Below are positions 1-11,269 of a stretch of 64,000 bases of DNA, piece by piece. The translations under genes were made by a program, and so were the position numbers. Each line of letters begins with the position of its first letter. Position 1 is the stretch's first letter. The stretch is from Molossus alvarezi (taxonomy: Eukaryota; Chordata; Mammalia; Chiroptera; Molossidae), in NCBI GenBank assembly GCA_037176705.1, contig CM073887.1:57187001-57251000 (forward strand), written 5' to 3'. The notes under the pieces are model-generated. The model was given only the letters and a program-made list of their open reading frames with translations. It did not search any database and had not been told where the DNA came from.

Positions 1-1035
1 TACGTAAATCCAACGAGCAAACCATCGATTTGGAATATAAGGAAGCAAAAAATGCCCAATCAGAACAGCAAAAAGAAAAAAGAATCCAAAAAAATGAGGA
101 TAGTGTAAGGAGCCTCTGGGACAACTTCAAGCGTGCCAACATTTGCATCTTGGGGGTGCCAGAAGGAGAAGAGTGAGAACAAGAAATTGAAAACCTGTTT
201 GAAACAATGATGGCAGAAAACTTTCCTAACTTGGTGAAGGAAACAGACATACAAGTGCAGGAAGCACAGAGAGTCCCAAACAAGATGAACCCCAAGAGGC
301 ACACACCAAGACACATCATCATCAAAATGCAAAAGGTTCAAGACAAAAAGAGAATCTTAAAAGCAGCAAGAGAAAGGCAGTTAGTTACCTATAAGTGAGT
401 TCCCATTAGGCTGTCAGCTGATTTCTCAAAAGAAACTTTGCAGGCCAGAAGGGAGTGGCAAGAAATATTCAGAGTGATGAAAACCAAGAACCTACAACCA
501 AAATTACTCTATCCTGCAAAGCTGTCATTTAGAATCGAAGGACATATAAAAACTTTCCCAGATAATAAAAAGTTAAAGGAGTTCATCACTACCAAACCGT
601 TATTATATGAAATGATGAAGGGTCTTTTTGAAGAAAAATATAAAATGTATGAACAAACAAAATGGCAATGAATGCATATCTATCAACAATGGAATCTACA
701 AACAAAATGAACAGGTAGAACAGAAACATTCTCATAGATACAGAGAACATTTTGTTGGTTGCCAGTTGGGAGAGGGGTTGGGGAAATGGGTGAAAAAGGT
801 GAAGGGATTAAGAAGCACAAATTCATTGCTAGACTGACAAACCTCAAAGGGATAGGGGTTGGGGGGTGGGAAGAAATAAACCAAAGAACTTATATGCATA
901 ACCAATGGACACAGACAATAGTGTGGGAAAAGGTGGGAGGGGGGCAGGAGTGGGGAGGAGGGGGTCAATGGGGGGAAAATGTGGAACATCTGTAATACAT
1001 TTTACATCCAACAATAAAGTTTTTTTAAAAAAAAT
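1..1035 (+). mobile_element. HAL1-like (half-L1) element, 5' end outside window
   Basis: An L1 ORF1-type coding remnant (about 180-671; frames at 207-398 and 438-671) is followed directly by a G-rich 3'UTR and an A-rich end near 1015-1035, with no ORF2 between. That layout is the hallmark of HAL1, the ORF1-only L1 derivative. The same arrangement recurs at 17610-20645, and the 3' end alone at 16766 and 44218. ORF1 is broken by stop codons (for example a TGA in frame at about 174 and a TGA after the 398 frame). The short stretch after ORF1 (about 661-700) still resembles the first codons of L1 ORF2. Confidence 0.75.
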
Positions 1036-1609
1036 CAGAAATGAAAGAGGAGAAGTAACAACTGACACCATAGAAATACAAAGAATCATTAAAAATACTA
1101 TGAACAATTATACACCAAAAAGTTGGACAACCTCAGTGAAATGGACAAATTTCTAGAATCACACAGTTACCCAAAACTGAACTGGTAAGAGTCACAAAAC
1201 TTGAACAGACCAATAACAACTAAAAAAATTTAAACGGCAATCAATAAATACCCAGCAAACAAAATCCCGAGTACGGATAACTTTACAAGGGAGTTTTACC
1301 GAACATTCAAAGAAGGACTAACACCCATTCTCCTCAAACTATTCCAAAATTTAAAAAAAAAAATACTTCCGAACTTTTTGTCAGAGGCCAGCATAATCAT
1401 AATTCCAAAACCAGATACATACACTACAAAGAAAGAAAACTACAGGCTAATATCCCTGATTAACATAGATGCCAAAATGCTCAACAAAATATTAGCAAAC
1501 CAAATCCAGATATATATATATATAAAATATATATTTACCATGACCAAGTGGACATCACCCAGGGATGCAAAGCTGGTACAATATTCACAAATCAATGAAT
1601 GTAATACAA
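1036..1609 (+). mobile_element. Old L1 ORF2 fragment
   Basis: This aligns by eye with the better copy at 52030-52600, covering roughly ORF2 residues 390-580 (linker and start of the reverse-transcriptase domain). Frames are interrupted, and the 'REFYRTF'-type and 'NYRPISL'-type blocks are still recognisable in pieces. It stops abruptly where the 5' end of L1-B begins. It is more diverged than the neighbouring full-length copies, so it is probably the older target. Confidence 0.75.
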
Positions 1610-1827
1610 AAGATGGTGGTGGGCAGAACCAGAGGGAGGGTGACTATGTGAGAGAGTGAGCTAGTTTGTGAGAGAGTGTGATTGGACCTGAAGGTGGACA
1701 ACCAAACTCCTGCAGTGCAGAGATGCAGAGCAGAAGGTTCCTGTGCTGTGGACAGCAGCAGCCTGCTACAGCAGTAAGGGACTCTTCAGGGCACTTCTCC
1801 CTGCACCACAGGGAGGTCCCGCCACTT
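1610..1827 (+). mobile_element. L1-B, first part of 5'UTR (split by L1-A)
   Basis: It begins AAGATGGTGGTGGGCAG and matches the 5' terminus of L1-D at 55088-55292. The homology breaks off at 1827 and resumes at 8439, so this is the detached head of the plus-strand L1 whose body lies at 8439-16765. The last 13 bases (1815-1827, GGTCCCGCCACTT) recur with two differences at 8439-8451, giving the target-site duplication of the intruding element. Confidence 0.85.
1815..1827. repeat. Target-site duplication of L1-A, left copy
   Basis: GGTCCCGCCACTT pairs with GGTCCCACCATTT at 8439-8451 (11 of 13 identical). The two copies bracket the minus-strand L1-A exactly and both continue into matching L1-B 5'UTR sequence. 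Confidence 0.75.
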
Positions 1828-1835
1828 CGTTTTTG

Positions 1836-1867
<32 letters not shown>

Positions 1868-1871
1868 TTTA
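1828..1871 (-). other. Patterned poly(A) tail of L1-A
   Basis: On the minus strand this is runs of A broken by regularly spaced C (A4-7C units). It follows an AATAAA (1890-1895 on the minus strand) by about 20 bases, the normal spacing for a cleavage site. Confidence 0.8.
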
Positions 1872-2070
1872 AGGTTTGATTTTGATTGGTTTATTTTATA
1901 TATAAAACATTTTTAGAATTTTTAAATAGAGGTGTTTTTTCTTTACACTAAAATTTACCTCATTTAATCTCAGATTTTGCTTGATTAGTTTCAGGCATGA
2001 ATGATTGTATTTTACTTTTAAAATATTAATATGTATTCAATTTCTGATATCAATTATTTTCACTGGATTC
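1872..2070 (-). mobile_element. 3'-transduced flanking sequence of L1-A
   Basis: The usual end of this L1 family (CATCTGTAACAAAAATTAATTAATAAA, split here for length as CATCTGTAACAAAAA and TTAATTAATAAA) lies at about 2071-2105, as in the copies at 16270-16310 and 41935-41965. Instead of ending there, L1-A continues for about 199 AT-rich, non-L1 bases to its own AATAAA (1890-1895) and A-tail. This is the signature of read-through past the weak L1 poly(A) signal and co-mobilisation of source-locus DNA. Confidence 0.75.
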
Positions 2071-2306
2071 TTTTTTTATTAATTAATTTTTGTTACAGAT
2101 GTTTCTCCTTTTTCCCCCATTGATTCCCACCTCCCCCTCCCGCCCTGCCCTATCCCCAATTTGTTGTCCATGTCCACTGTTCATGCATACATGCATATAA
2201 GTTCTGTGGTTTATCTCTCCCACACCACCCCCTCTTCTGAGGATTGTCAGTCTTTACACCACTTCCACATCTCTGGGACTGCCCCATCCTCAGACTGTTA
2301 TGTTCA

Positions 2307-5300
2307 TTATATTCCACAAATAAGGGAGATCATATGAAACTCGTCTTTCTCCGTTGGGCTTGTTTCACTTAGGATGATACTTTCAAGGTCCCTCCATGTA
2401 GTCTCAAAGATTAAGAGATCTTTCTTTCTTACAGCTGTGTAGTACTCCATTGTGTATATGTACCACAGCTTTGTTATCCATTCGTCTACTGATGGACACT
2501 TGGGCTGTTTCCAGATCTTAGCTATTGTAAATAGTGCTGCTGTAAACATGGGGGTACATGTATTCTTTCGGATTGGTGTTTCAGGCTTCTTAGGATATAT
2601 TCCTAGAAGTGGGATCACTGGGTGAAATGAAAGTTCAATTTTTAATTTTTTGAGGTAACACCATATTGTTTTCCATAGTGGCTGCACCAGTCTGCATTCC
2701 CACCAGCACTGTACTAGAGTCCCCTTTTCTCCTCACCCTCACCAACACTTGTTGTTTGATGATTTGCTGATGGCGGCCATTCTGACAGGTGTGAGGTGAT
2801 ACCTTATTGTTGTTTTAATTTGCATCTCTCTGATGATGAGTGATGATGAGCATTTCTTCATATGTCTCTTAGCCATTTGTATGTCCTGTTTGGAGAGGTG
2901 TCTATTTAGTTTCTCTGCCCATTTTTTAATTGGGTTCTTTGTCTTCCTTTTGTGGAGTTGTATGAGGATGCTATATATATTGGAAATTAGCCCCTTATTT
3001 GATATATCATTGTCAATTATGCTCTCCCATACATTGGGTAGCTTTTCTGTTTTGATGATTGTATCTTTCGCTGTGCAGAGATTTTGAGTTTGATGTAGTC
3101 CCATGTGTTCATTTTCTCCTTTGTTTCTATTGCCTTAGGTAATGTGTCAGTGAAAATTCTGCTGTGTATGATGTCTGAAATTTTGTTGCCTACAGTTTCT
3201 TCTAGGATTTTTATGGATTCATGAGTCACATTTAAGTCTTTTATCCATTTTGACTTTATTCTTGTGTAGGGTATAAGTTGATGGTCTAGTTTCATTTTTC
3301 TTAATGTAGCTGTCCAGTTTTCCCAGCACCATTTATTAAAGAGGCTGTCCTTACTCCACTGTATGCTCTTGCGCCCGTGGTCAAATAGTAATTGAGCCTA
3401 TTGCCTTGGGTCCATTTCTGGGTCCTCTTTTCTGTTCCACTGGTCTATATGCCTGTTCTTGTGCCAGTACCAGGCTGCTTTGATTACAGTGGCTTTGAGT
3501 ATAACCTGAAATCTGGTAATGTGATCCCTCCAACTTTGTTCTTTCTTTTCAAGATTGCTGTGGCTATTCGAGGTCTTTTTTGGTTCCATATGAACTTTTG
3601 AAATACTTGTTCTAATTCTGTGAAGTGTGCCGTTGGTATTTTGATGGGGATTGCGTTGAATCTATAGATTGCTTTGGGTAATATGGACATTTTAAAGATG
3701 TTAATTCTCCCAATCCAAGAACAGGGTATGTGCTTCCACTTTTTTATATCTTCCTTTATTTCTTTATTCAATGACCTGTAGTTTTCTGCGAATAGGTCCT
3801 TTATTTCTTCGGTTCAGTTTATTTTTAGGTATCTTAATTTTTTTTGCCGTAATGGTAAATGGGATTGTATTCTTAGTTTCTCTTTCTGTGAGTTCATCAT
3901 TGGTGTATAGGAATGCCTTCAATTTCTTGACGTTAATTTTGCATTCTGCTACTTTGCCAAATTCATTTATTAAGTCCAGTAAACTTTTGATGGAGTCTCT
4001 GGGGTTTTCTACGTAGAGTGTCATTTCATCTGCAAATAATGACAGTTTCACATCCTCCCTTCCAATTTGGATGCCTTTTAGTTTTTTTTCCTGTCTGATT
4101 GCTGTGGCTAAGACTTCCAGTACTATGTTACTTAAGAGTGGCGAAAGTGGGCATCTTTCCCTTGTTCCTGTTCTTAAGGAAAATGCTTTTAGTTTTTGCC
4201 CATTGAGTATGATGTTGGCTGTAGGTCTTTCATATATGGCTTTCATTATGTCTAGATATGATCCCTCTATTCCCACATTGCTGAGCTTTTTTATCAGAAA
4301 TGGATGCTGGATTTTGTCTAAGGCTTTTTCAGCATCTATTGAAATGATCATGTGGTTTTTATTCTTCATTTTATTTATGTGGTGTATCACGTTTATGGAT
4401 TTGTGAATATTTTTACCAGTCTTGCATCCATAGGATGAATCCCACTTGGTCATGGTGAATAATTTTTGGTGTATTGCTGGATCTGATTTGCTAGTATTTT
4501 GTTCAGGATTTTGGCATCTATGTTCATCAGGAATATTGGCCTGTAGTTTTCTTTCTTTGTTGTGTCTTTCTCTGGTTTTAGAATTAGAATTATGCTGGCT
4601 TCATAAAACGAGTTTGGAAGTCTTCCTTCTTGAATTTTTAAAAATAGTTTGAGGAGAATGGGTATTAGTTCTTCTTTGAATGTTCGGTAAAACTCCCCCG
4701 TGAAGCCATCCGGGCCTGGGCTTTTGTTTGCTGGGAGAGTCTTGATTACATCTTCAATTTCTTCTGTTGTTATTGGTCTGTTCAAGTTTTCTATCTCTTA
4801 CTGGTCCAGTTTTGGGAGACTATGTGTTTCTAGAAATTTGTCCATTTTGCTTAGATTGTCGAATTTGTTGCCATATAATTGTTCATAGTAGTTGTTAATA
4901 ATCTTTTGTATTTCTGTGGTGTCAGCTGTTACCTCTCCTCTTTCATTTCTGATTTTGTGTTTTGGGTTCTCTCTCTTTGTTTATGGTGATTCTAGCTAAG
5001 GGTCCATCAATCTTGTTTATCTTTTTGAAAAACCAGCTCTTTGTTTTATTGATCCTTTGAATTGTTTATTTGGTCTCTATGTCATTTATTTCTGCTCTGA
5101 TCTTTACTATTTCCTTTCTTCTACTTTCTTTAGGGTTTTCTTTTTGTTTGCAGTCTAGTTCTTTAAGTTGTGAAGTTAGGTAGTTTATTAGAGAATTTTT
5201 TATGTTTTTTGAGGTAAGCCTGTAGTGCTATGAACTTCCCTCTCAGAACTACTTTCGCTGCATCCCATAGATTTTGTGTTGTTGTGTCTTCATTTTCATT

Positions 5301-6124
5301 GGTTTCCATGAAGTTTTTGATTTCTTCCTTGATCTCCTCGGTGACCCATTAATTGTTTAATAACATGCTATTTACCTTCCATGTGTTAAAATGTCTTTGT
5401 ATGTTCTTCTTGCAATTGATTTCTAGTTTCATGCCATTGTGATCTGAGAAGATGATTGATATGATTTCAGTCTTCTTGAACTTGTAGAGACTTAGTTTGT
5501 GCCCTAACATGTGGTCTATCATTGAGAATGTCCCATGTGCACTTGAGAAGAATGTGAATTCTGTAGATTTGGGGTATAATTCTTTGTAGATATCTATTAA
5601 ATCCATTTGGTCTAGTGCTTCATTTAGAGTCTCTGTTTCCTGCTAATATTTGTCTAGATGATCTATCCAGGGATGTCAGCAGGGTGTTGAAGTCCCCTGC
5701 TATGATTGATTGTATTGCTATCGATTTCTCCTTTGAAGTCCTCCAGAAGATTTTTAATATATTTTGGTGCTCCTATATTGGGTGCATATATGTTATTAAG
5801 ATTATATCTTCCTGTTGGATAGATCCTTTCAATATTATGTAGTGGCCTTATTTGTCTCTAGTTATGGCCTTCATTTTGAAATCTATTTTATCACTTATGA
5901 GTATTGCTACGCCAGTTTTTTTTCCCTTTTTGTTTGCTTGGAAGATTTTTTCCATCCCTTCACTTTCATTCTATGTGAGTCTTTTGTTGTGAGGTAGGTC
6001 TCTTGTAAACAACATATAGATGAGTCATGCTTTCTTATCCAATCAGCTACTCTGTGTCTTTTATGGGAGTATTCAATCCATTTACATTTAAGGCGACTAT
6101 TGATATGTACTTCTTTCTTGCCAT
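2307..6124 (-). pseudogene. L1-A ORF2 (endonuclease-reverse transcriptase), decayed
   Basis: ORF2p nicks target DNA (N-terminal APE-type endonuclease) and primes reverse transcription of its own RNA. The ATG is at 6124-6122 and the usual C-terminal stop falls at 2307, a span of about 3.8 kb that matches the normal 1,275-residue length. Open pieces remain at 5606-5349 (endonuclease C-terminus), 4785-4450 ('[15 protein letters not shown]' linker/RT start), 4453-3764 (RT palm), 3771-3484, 3295-3017, 3104-2739 and 2687-2307 (C-terminal domain). The catalytic FADD motif reads FADE at 4036-4025, so the second catalytic Asp is already lost. Several frameshifts and stops make it non-functional. Confidence 0.9.
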
Positions 6125-6169
6125 TTTTGTTTAGTGAGGTTCTATTTATCTTTCCATTTCTCCTGCTAA

Positions 6170-7074
6170 TTACAGCAGTCCTGTTAACATTTCTTGCAGT
6201 TCTGGTTTGGTGCTAATGTATTCCCTTAGCCTTTTTTTTTTTGTCTGGGAAGCTCTTTATTTGACCTTCTATTTTAAATGATAGCCTTGCTGGGTAGAGT
6301 AGACTTGGATTCAGATCCTTGTTTTTCATGACTTTGATTACTTCATGCCATTCTCTTCTGGCCTGTAGTGTTTCTTGTGAGAAGTCAGCTGAGAGCCATA
6401 TGGGGTTTCCTTTGTAGGTAACCTGTTGCTTATCTCTTGCTGCTTTTAGGATTCTCTCTTTGTCTTTTATTTTTGGCATTTTGATTACTATGTGTATTGG
6501 TGTGGGCCTGTTGGGTTCTTCTCACTTGGGACTCTCTGTGCTTCTTGAACTTGAATGCCTTCTTCCTTCACCATATTAGGAAAATTTTCTGTCACTATTT
6601 CTATGAATATATTCTCTAACCCTTGCTTATTTTCTTCTTCTTTGGGGACTCTTATGATGCGAATATTATTACATTTCTTTTGTCCCACAGTTCTCTTAAA
6701 CTGTCTTCCTGTTTTTTAATCGTTTTTTCCTTTTGGTTTTCAGATTGACTGATTTTTTTCTACCCTGTCTTCTAATTCACTGATCCGGTCCTCAGCTTCC
6801 CCTACTCTGCTTTTTAGACCTTCCAATGTGTTTTTCATTTGTGATATGTCATTCTTCATTTCTTCCTGTTGGTTTTTAATTTCCAACTGGTTGATTTTCA
6901 ACATTTCTATTTCTTTACTCATGGTGCTCATGGCCCTACACATGCTGTCGAGCTTCCTCAAGATCATGGCTCTGAATTCTAGTTCTGTTAACTTTCTAAC
7001 TGCACCTCATTTATCTCATCTTCAGTAGAGGTCTCTTGTTCTTTCCTTTGGCTTTTGTTTCTGTTTTTCACCAT
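6170..7074 (-). pseudogene. L1-A ORF1 (RNA-binding chaperone), decayed
   Basis: ORF1p is a trimeric RNA chaperone that coats L1 RNA. The predicted start is the ATG at 7074-7072 (ATGGTGAAAAACAG, matching ORF1 starts at 9979 and 49930) and the stop is at 6172-6170, about 300 codons. A coiled-coil segment (6967-6740, heptads with 'EIEMLKINQLEIKNQQEEM') is followed by the RRM region (6688-6488, 'CNNIRIIRVPKEEENKQGLE') and C-terminal domain (6479-6213, 'ILKAARDKQQVTYKG'). These three lie in different frames, so at least two indels break the gene. Confidence 0.88.
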
Positions 7075-8438
7075 TTTGGCCATCACAGTGGGCTTTGGAG
7101 TCTGCCAAATTTTCCCTGTGGGTGTTGGTGTTCTGCTCTTTGTGGCTTTCTCTCCTGGTTTTGGATGAGACAGGGAAGACCCATTTTAAACCCCTCTGTC
7201 AAGTCTTAGCTTTCCTGGTTAGCTTTCCTAGTTTTGCTAGCCCAGGGGATGGTAGTTATCCTCTAGGTTTTTTGTTTTTTGTTTTTTTGTGGGTTTTTTT
7301 TTGCCTGGAGGCTATTAGTAGAGGTCACCTGAAGAACCTTGGTGTCTGAGTTGCCTGAAAAACTCCCTCAGGTACTCAGTGTAAGAGGTTTTCCTGAGGG
7401 TGGGGCAGATGCCAGTTGTTAAGGGGCCTCAGTTAGTATTTCAATGGCCACCAGGTGGGGTTGAATCTCTGAGGGATGGCCCGCCACCTCTCCCCAGGGT
7501 AGGAGTAAGATGACCACAGTCCTGCGTGGCTGCACTCAGCAAAAGCTTTGAGCACCTCCAAAACCCGAGTGTCCCCACACAGTTCCAGTCCGGTCTGCCT
7601 TCCCTCTGCCGGAGCCCAAGGTGAGTGGCTGCTGCCAATCTAGCCTCTGTCTAGACTGCGTCATGGAACCGCCTGGGACTTTTAACCCGAGGGTGCTGCT
7701 TCCATCCAAGGGCGGCCGAGGATGTGGCACCAGCCGAGGGCGTAGCACCCAGCCGAGTTCGCAGGACTCAGCTGAGGGCGTCGCACTCAGCCGAAGCCAC
7801 AGGACCCGACCGTGGTCGTAGGACCCAGCTGATTCAGCAGCAGCTTCCAACCCAGTCCCTTGGTCCCAGCTGAGTCCATGCAGCACCAGCCAAGGGCATA
7901 GCAACCCGTCGAGTTTGCAGAACTCTGCCATGGTAGCCGGACACTGCTGAGGCGGCGGCAACTTCCAGCTGAGTCCCCTGGTCCCAGCCGAGTCTGTGCG
8001 GCACCAGCCGAGGTCATAGCACCCAGCCAAGTTCGCAGGATTCAGCCACGGTAGTGGGACGCAGCTGAGGCTGCAGCAGCTTCCAACCGAGTCCCCTGGT
8101 CCCAGCCGAGTCCATACGGCACCAGCCAAGGGCGTAGCACCCAGCCGAGTTCGCAGGACTCAGCCACAGTAGCCAGAAACAGCCGAGGCGGCAGCAGCTT
8201 CCAGTCGAGTCCCCTGGTCCCAGCCGAGGCCGCTGCGGACCGTGGGCTCCCGGCCCCCTCTCGTGTCCTCGCAAGCCTACCAGGATTGAGTTGGTGTCCC
8301 TGGTTATGTGGTCCTCCAAGGTGTCTTTCAGTTGCCCCTTCCTGACGATTTGTCTTTATTTTCTTTGTAAATCCAGTTTGGTCCTGGAAGATGGTCTGTG
8401 TAGCCTCCATTCACTCCGCCGCCATTTTTCCTCTCTTG
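7075..8438 (-). promoter_or_regulatory. L1-A 5'UTR / internal promoter
   Basis: About 1.36 kb of GC-rich, CpG-bearing sequence lies upstream of ORF1. On the minus strand it starts near GGAAAAATGGCGGCGGAGTG, almost the same start as L1-F at 49109. L1 5'UTRs carry an internal RNA polymerase II promoter, and the GCGGC-rich start resembles the YY1-type AAGATGGCGGC site at other mammalian L1 starts. It is roughly 540 bp longer than the L1-F 5'UTR, mostly because of the tandem repeat at 7806-8227. Confidence 0.75.
7806..8227 (-). repeat. 118-bp tandem repeat in L1-A 5'UTR (about 3.6 copies)
   Basis: The marker CTTCCA recurs at 7844, 7962, 8080 and 8198, exactly 118 bases apart each time, and TCAGCC-type unit starts fall at 7924, 8042 and 8160. 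Units share blocks such as CCCCTGGTCCCAGCCGAGT and GCACCAGCC. A further degenerate unit (7727-7805) is out of register. The period is not a multiple of three, so the open frames seen across it are chance. L1-F has no equivalent repeat at this position. Confidence 0.9.
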
Positions 8439-9978
8439 GGTCCCACCATTTTGGAAGATCCCAGATCTTCCCTGGGAGGAGGCAGTAGGAGCGGGTAGGG
8501 CTCAGCAACCTGAGCCAACCAGTGCACCTGGCACCATCTGACCAGTGGACACTTTGTGTCAACACAGACCAATGCACAGTAGTGGAGCTGCCAAGGTGCC
8601 GATCATGGAAGCCACAAACAGCCTAGAGCCCAGCACCACCCTCCATAGTAGCAGCCCATCAGAGTCAAGATATACCCCCAGCAACAGAGGCTGGGGAGCA
8701 GACATCCATCCCCAGGCAATAGAAGCACAGACCAACACCTGAGACCCATCCCAAAAAACTACAGCAAAAGCTGAACAGGAGTTGAGCTCCACGGGGCAGC
8801 AGCACACCCCAGCCACCAGCAGCTGGACCTGGAGCTCCACAGAGGCCTGTGCAGTCCAGCAGCTCACAAAAGCCATAGGAAGCCAGAACCCCAGAGGCAT
8901 GGGTGCAATCCAGCTGCCAACCCATAGGACCTGCAGGGTGCAGGGGCACCAGAAAGACCTGGAGGACCCAGCAAAGACTGTGCAATCCAGTTATCCACAG
9001 GACCTGCGTGGTATTGAAGCACCAGAGAGGCCTCTGCAACCAAGCAGCCCATAACATGGGCATACAGCCTGGTCCCAAAAGGGACTATGTGATCCAGATA
9101 CCCGCAGGTCCTGCAGGGTACAGGGACACCATAGAGGCCAGTGCGACCCAGCTGCTCAAAAGATAGTCATAGAGGATGTGAAAACTGAGGTGGAGTGAAT
9201 GAAAGCTACACAAACGATCTCCCAGGACCAAATGGAAGTTACAACTCAAATAAAGACAAATCCTGGAAAAAAAAAAAAGCAACAAAAAAGCAGCAGGACA
9301 GGACCATAGAACCAGGGACATTGGTAGAATGTGCGGAGGTACGAGAGGGTGGCAGGCTGGGAGCCCACAGACAGCAGCAGTCTTAGCTGTGAGCAGCAAC
9401 CTTGGGGAATAAAGACCAAGCCACTCTACAGCTCAGAGAGCCTAGAAAGAGTGCTAAAATAGCCACAGTCACTCACCTGGGGGCTATGGCAGAGGGAGGG
9501 CTGACTGGACTGGAACTCTGTGGGAACGCCCGAGATTTGGAGGGCACTCAGAGTTTTTGCTGAGTTGCAGCCACAAAGGATGGTGGCCAGTGTGCTCATT
9601 TCCAGCGCTGTAGCAAAAAAAAAAGCAGCCCACCCCCTCGGAGATTCAGCCTTTGCCAGGTGAGGCAAAGAAATGAAAATTGAGGCTCATTAACAATGAA
9701 CATCTATGCCACCCTCTGGATATCCTCTTATGCAGAACACCAGGGATACGTTCCAAGGCACTGAATAACTGAGACTACTACCCTCCAGGAAATAGTTAGA
9801 GGATAACTGAACCTTTCCTTGGCTTTCAAATCTACCCAGGAAAGTAACACTTGACAGTGATGCTTAACATGGGCCCACCCAGGCTCATCCAAACCCATTA
9901 GAGGGAGCCACAAACAGCAGAACACCAACACCCACAGGGAAAATTTGGCAGGTTCCATAACCCACTGAGATAGCCAAA
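8439..9978 (+). promoter_or_regulatory. L1-B 5'UTR (long type), main part
   Basis: It matches L1-D 55280-56634 throughout. The first 700 bases (to about 9160) have no counterpart in L1-F. From about 9170 (GAGTGAATGAAAGCTACAC) it becomes alignable to the L1-F 5' start at 49109. Around 8830-9150 a degenerate tandem arrangement recurs, with blocks such as CACCAGAGAGGCCT and CCACAGGACCTGC. Confidence 0.75.
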
Positions 9979-10860
9979 ATGGTGAAACAAGGAAAGAAAT
10001 CCCAAATAAAAGAACAAGAGAACTCTATCGAAGAGGAGATCAATGAAATGCAGTGAAGTAAATTATCAGAGGTAGAGTTCAGAGCCATGATCTTGAGGAA
10101 GCTCAACAGCATGAGCAAGGACATCAGCACCATGAGTAAAGATATAGAAACATTGAAAACTAACCAAGTGGAAATGAAGAATGACATAGCAGAAATTAAG
10201 AACACATTGGAAGGACTAACCAGCAGAGTAGAGGAAGCTAAGGACGAAATCAGAGAATTCGAAGACAGGGTAGAAAAAATCAACCAATCAGAAAACTAGA
10301 AGGAAAAAACAATTAAAAAACAGGAAGATTGATTAAGAGAACTGTGAGACAACTGGAAAAGTCATAACATTCTCATCATCGAAGTCCCCAAAGAGGAAGA
10401 AAATGAGCAAGGATTAGAGAATATATTTGAAGAAATAGTGACAGAAAACTTCCCTAACGTGGTGAAGAAAGAAGGCATTCAAGTTCAAGATGTACAGAGA
10501 GCCCCATGTAAGAACAACCCAAACAAACCCACACCAAGACACATAGTAGTCAAAATTCCAAAACTTAAAGACAAAGAGAGAATCCTAAAGGCAGCAAGAG
10601 GTAAGCAATGGTTTACCTACAAAGGAAACCTCATAAAGCTCTCAGCTGACTTCTCAACAGAAACACTACAGGCCAGAAGGAAGGGGCATGAAGTAATCAA
10701 GGTCATGAAAAACAAGGATCTAAATCCAAGACTTCTCTATCCAGAAAGGCTATAAATCAAAATAGAAGGACAAATAAATAACTTTCGAGACAAAAAAAGG
10801 CTAAGGGAATATATTAACACCAACCCAGCACTGCAAGATATGCTAAAAGGACTGCTGTAA
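9979..10860 (+). pseudogene. L1-B ORF1, premature stops
   Basis: The start ATG (9979) and final TAA (10858-10860) are in the same frame over 294 codons, so no net frameshift has occurred. The frame is cut by a TGA at codon 26 (10054-10056) and a TAG at codon 107 (10297-10299), with others beyond. The coiled coil ('LKTNQVEMKNDIAEIKNTLE'), RRM and C-terminal ('RHIVVKIPKLKDKERILKAA') regions remain readable. Point-mutation decay without indels implies a moderately old copy. Confidence 0.88.
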
Positions 10861-11269
10861 TTAGTAGAATAGGAAGGAAAATATAACCACAATGACCAAA
10901 AAAGGCAATAAATAAGTACATATCAATTATCACTTTGAATGTGAATGATTTGAATGCTCCGATAAATAGACACAGAGTAGCTAACTGGATAAGAAACCAT
11001 GATTCACATGTTGTTTACAAGAGACCAACCTCACAACAAAAGACTCATATAAGTTGAAAGTGAAGGGTTGGAAAAAAAACTTTCAAGCAAAAGAAAGCTG
11101 GGGTAGCAATACTCCTAAGTGATAAAGTAGATTTCAAAATGAAGACTATAACTAGAGACAAAGAAGGCCACTACATAATATTGAAAGAAGCTATCCAACA
11201 GGAAGATACAGTCTTGTTAAACATATATGCACCCAATATAGAAGCACCAACATATATTAAAAATCTTTT

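Larger units (their letters stand above)
1828..8438 (-). mobile_element. L1-A, full-length minus-strand L1 inserted in L1-B
   Basis: Read on the minus strand it has a 5'UTR (8438-7075), ORF1 (7074-6170), ORF2 (6124-2307), a 3'UTR with a G-rich tract (2306 to about 2071), about 200 bases of extra 3' sequence (2070-1872) and a patterned A-rich tail (1871-1828). It lies in the opposite direction to L1-B and splits that element's 5'UTR. Both ORFs carry frameshifts, so it is inactive, yet its full length shows it arrived as a complete transcript. Its 5'UTR belongs to the shorter type shared with L1-F but holds a tandem repeat that L1-F lacks. Confidence 0.9.

Noticed and set aside
7806..8227. Regularly spaced direct repeats, considered as a CRISPR-like or satellite array
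   Set aside because: Units are 118 bp with no distinct spacers, and they sit inside an L1 5'UTR.
7536..8410. Long minus-strand frames with repeated 'LGPGDS' and 'GWCRMDSAGT' blocks, resembling a repeat protein
   Set aside because: They are the 118-bp tandem repeat of the L1-A 5'UTR read in three frames; the period is not divisible by three and no start or stop is shared.
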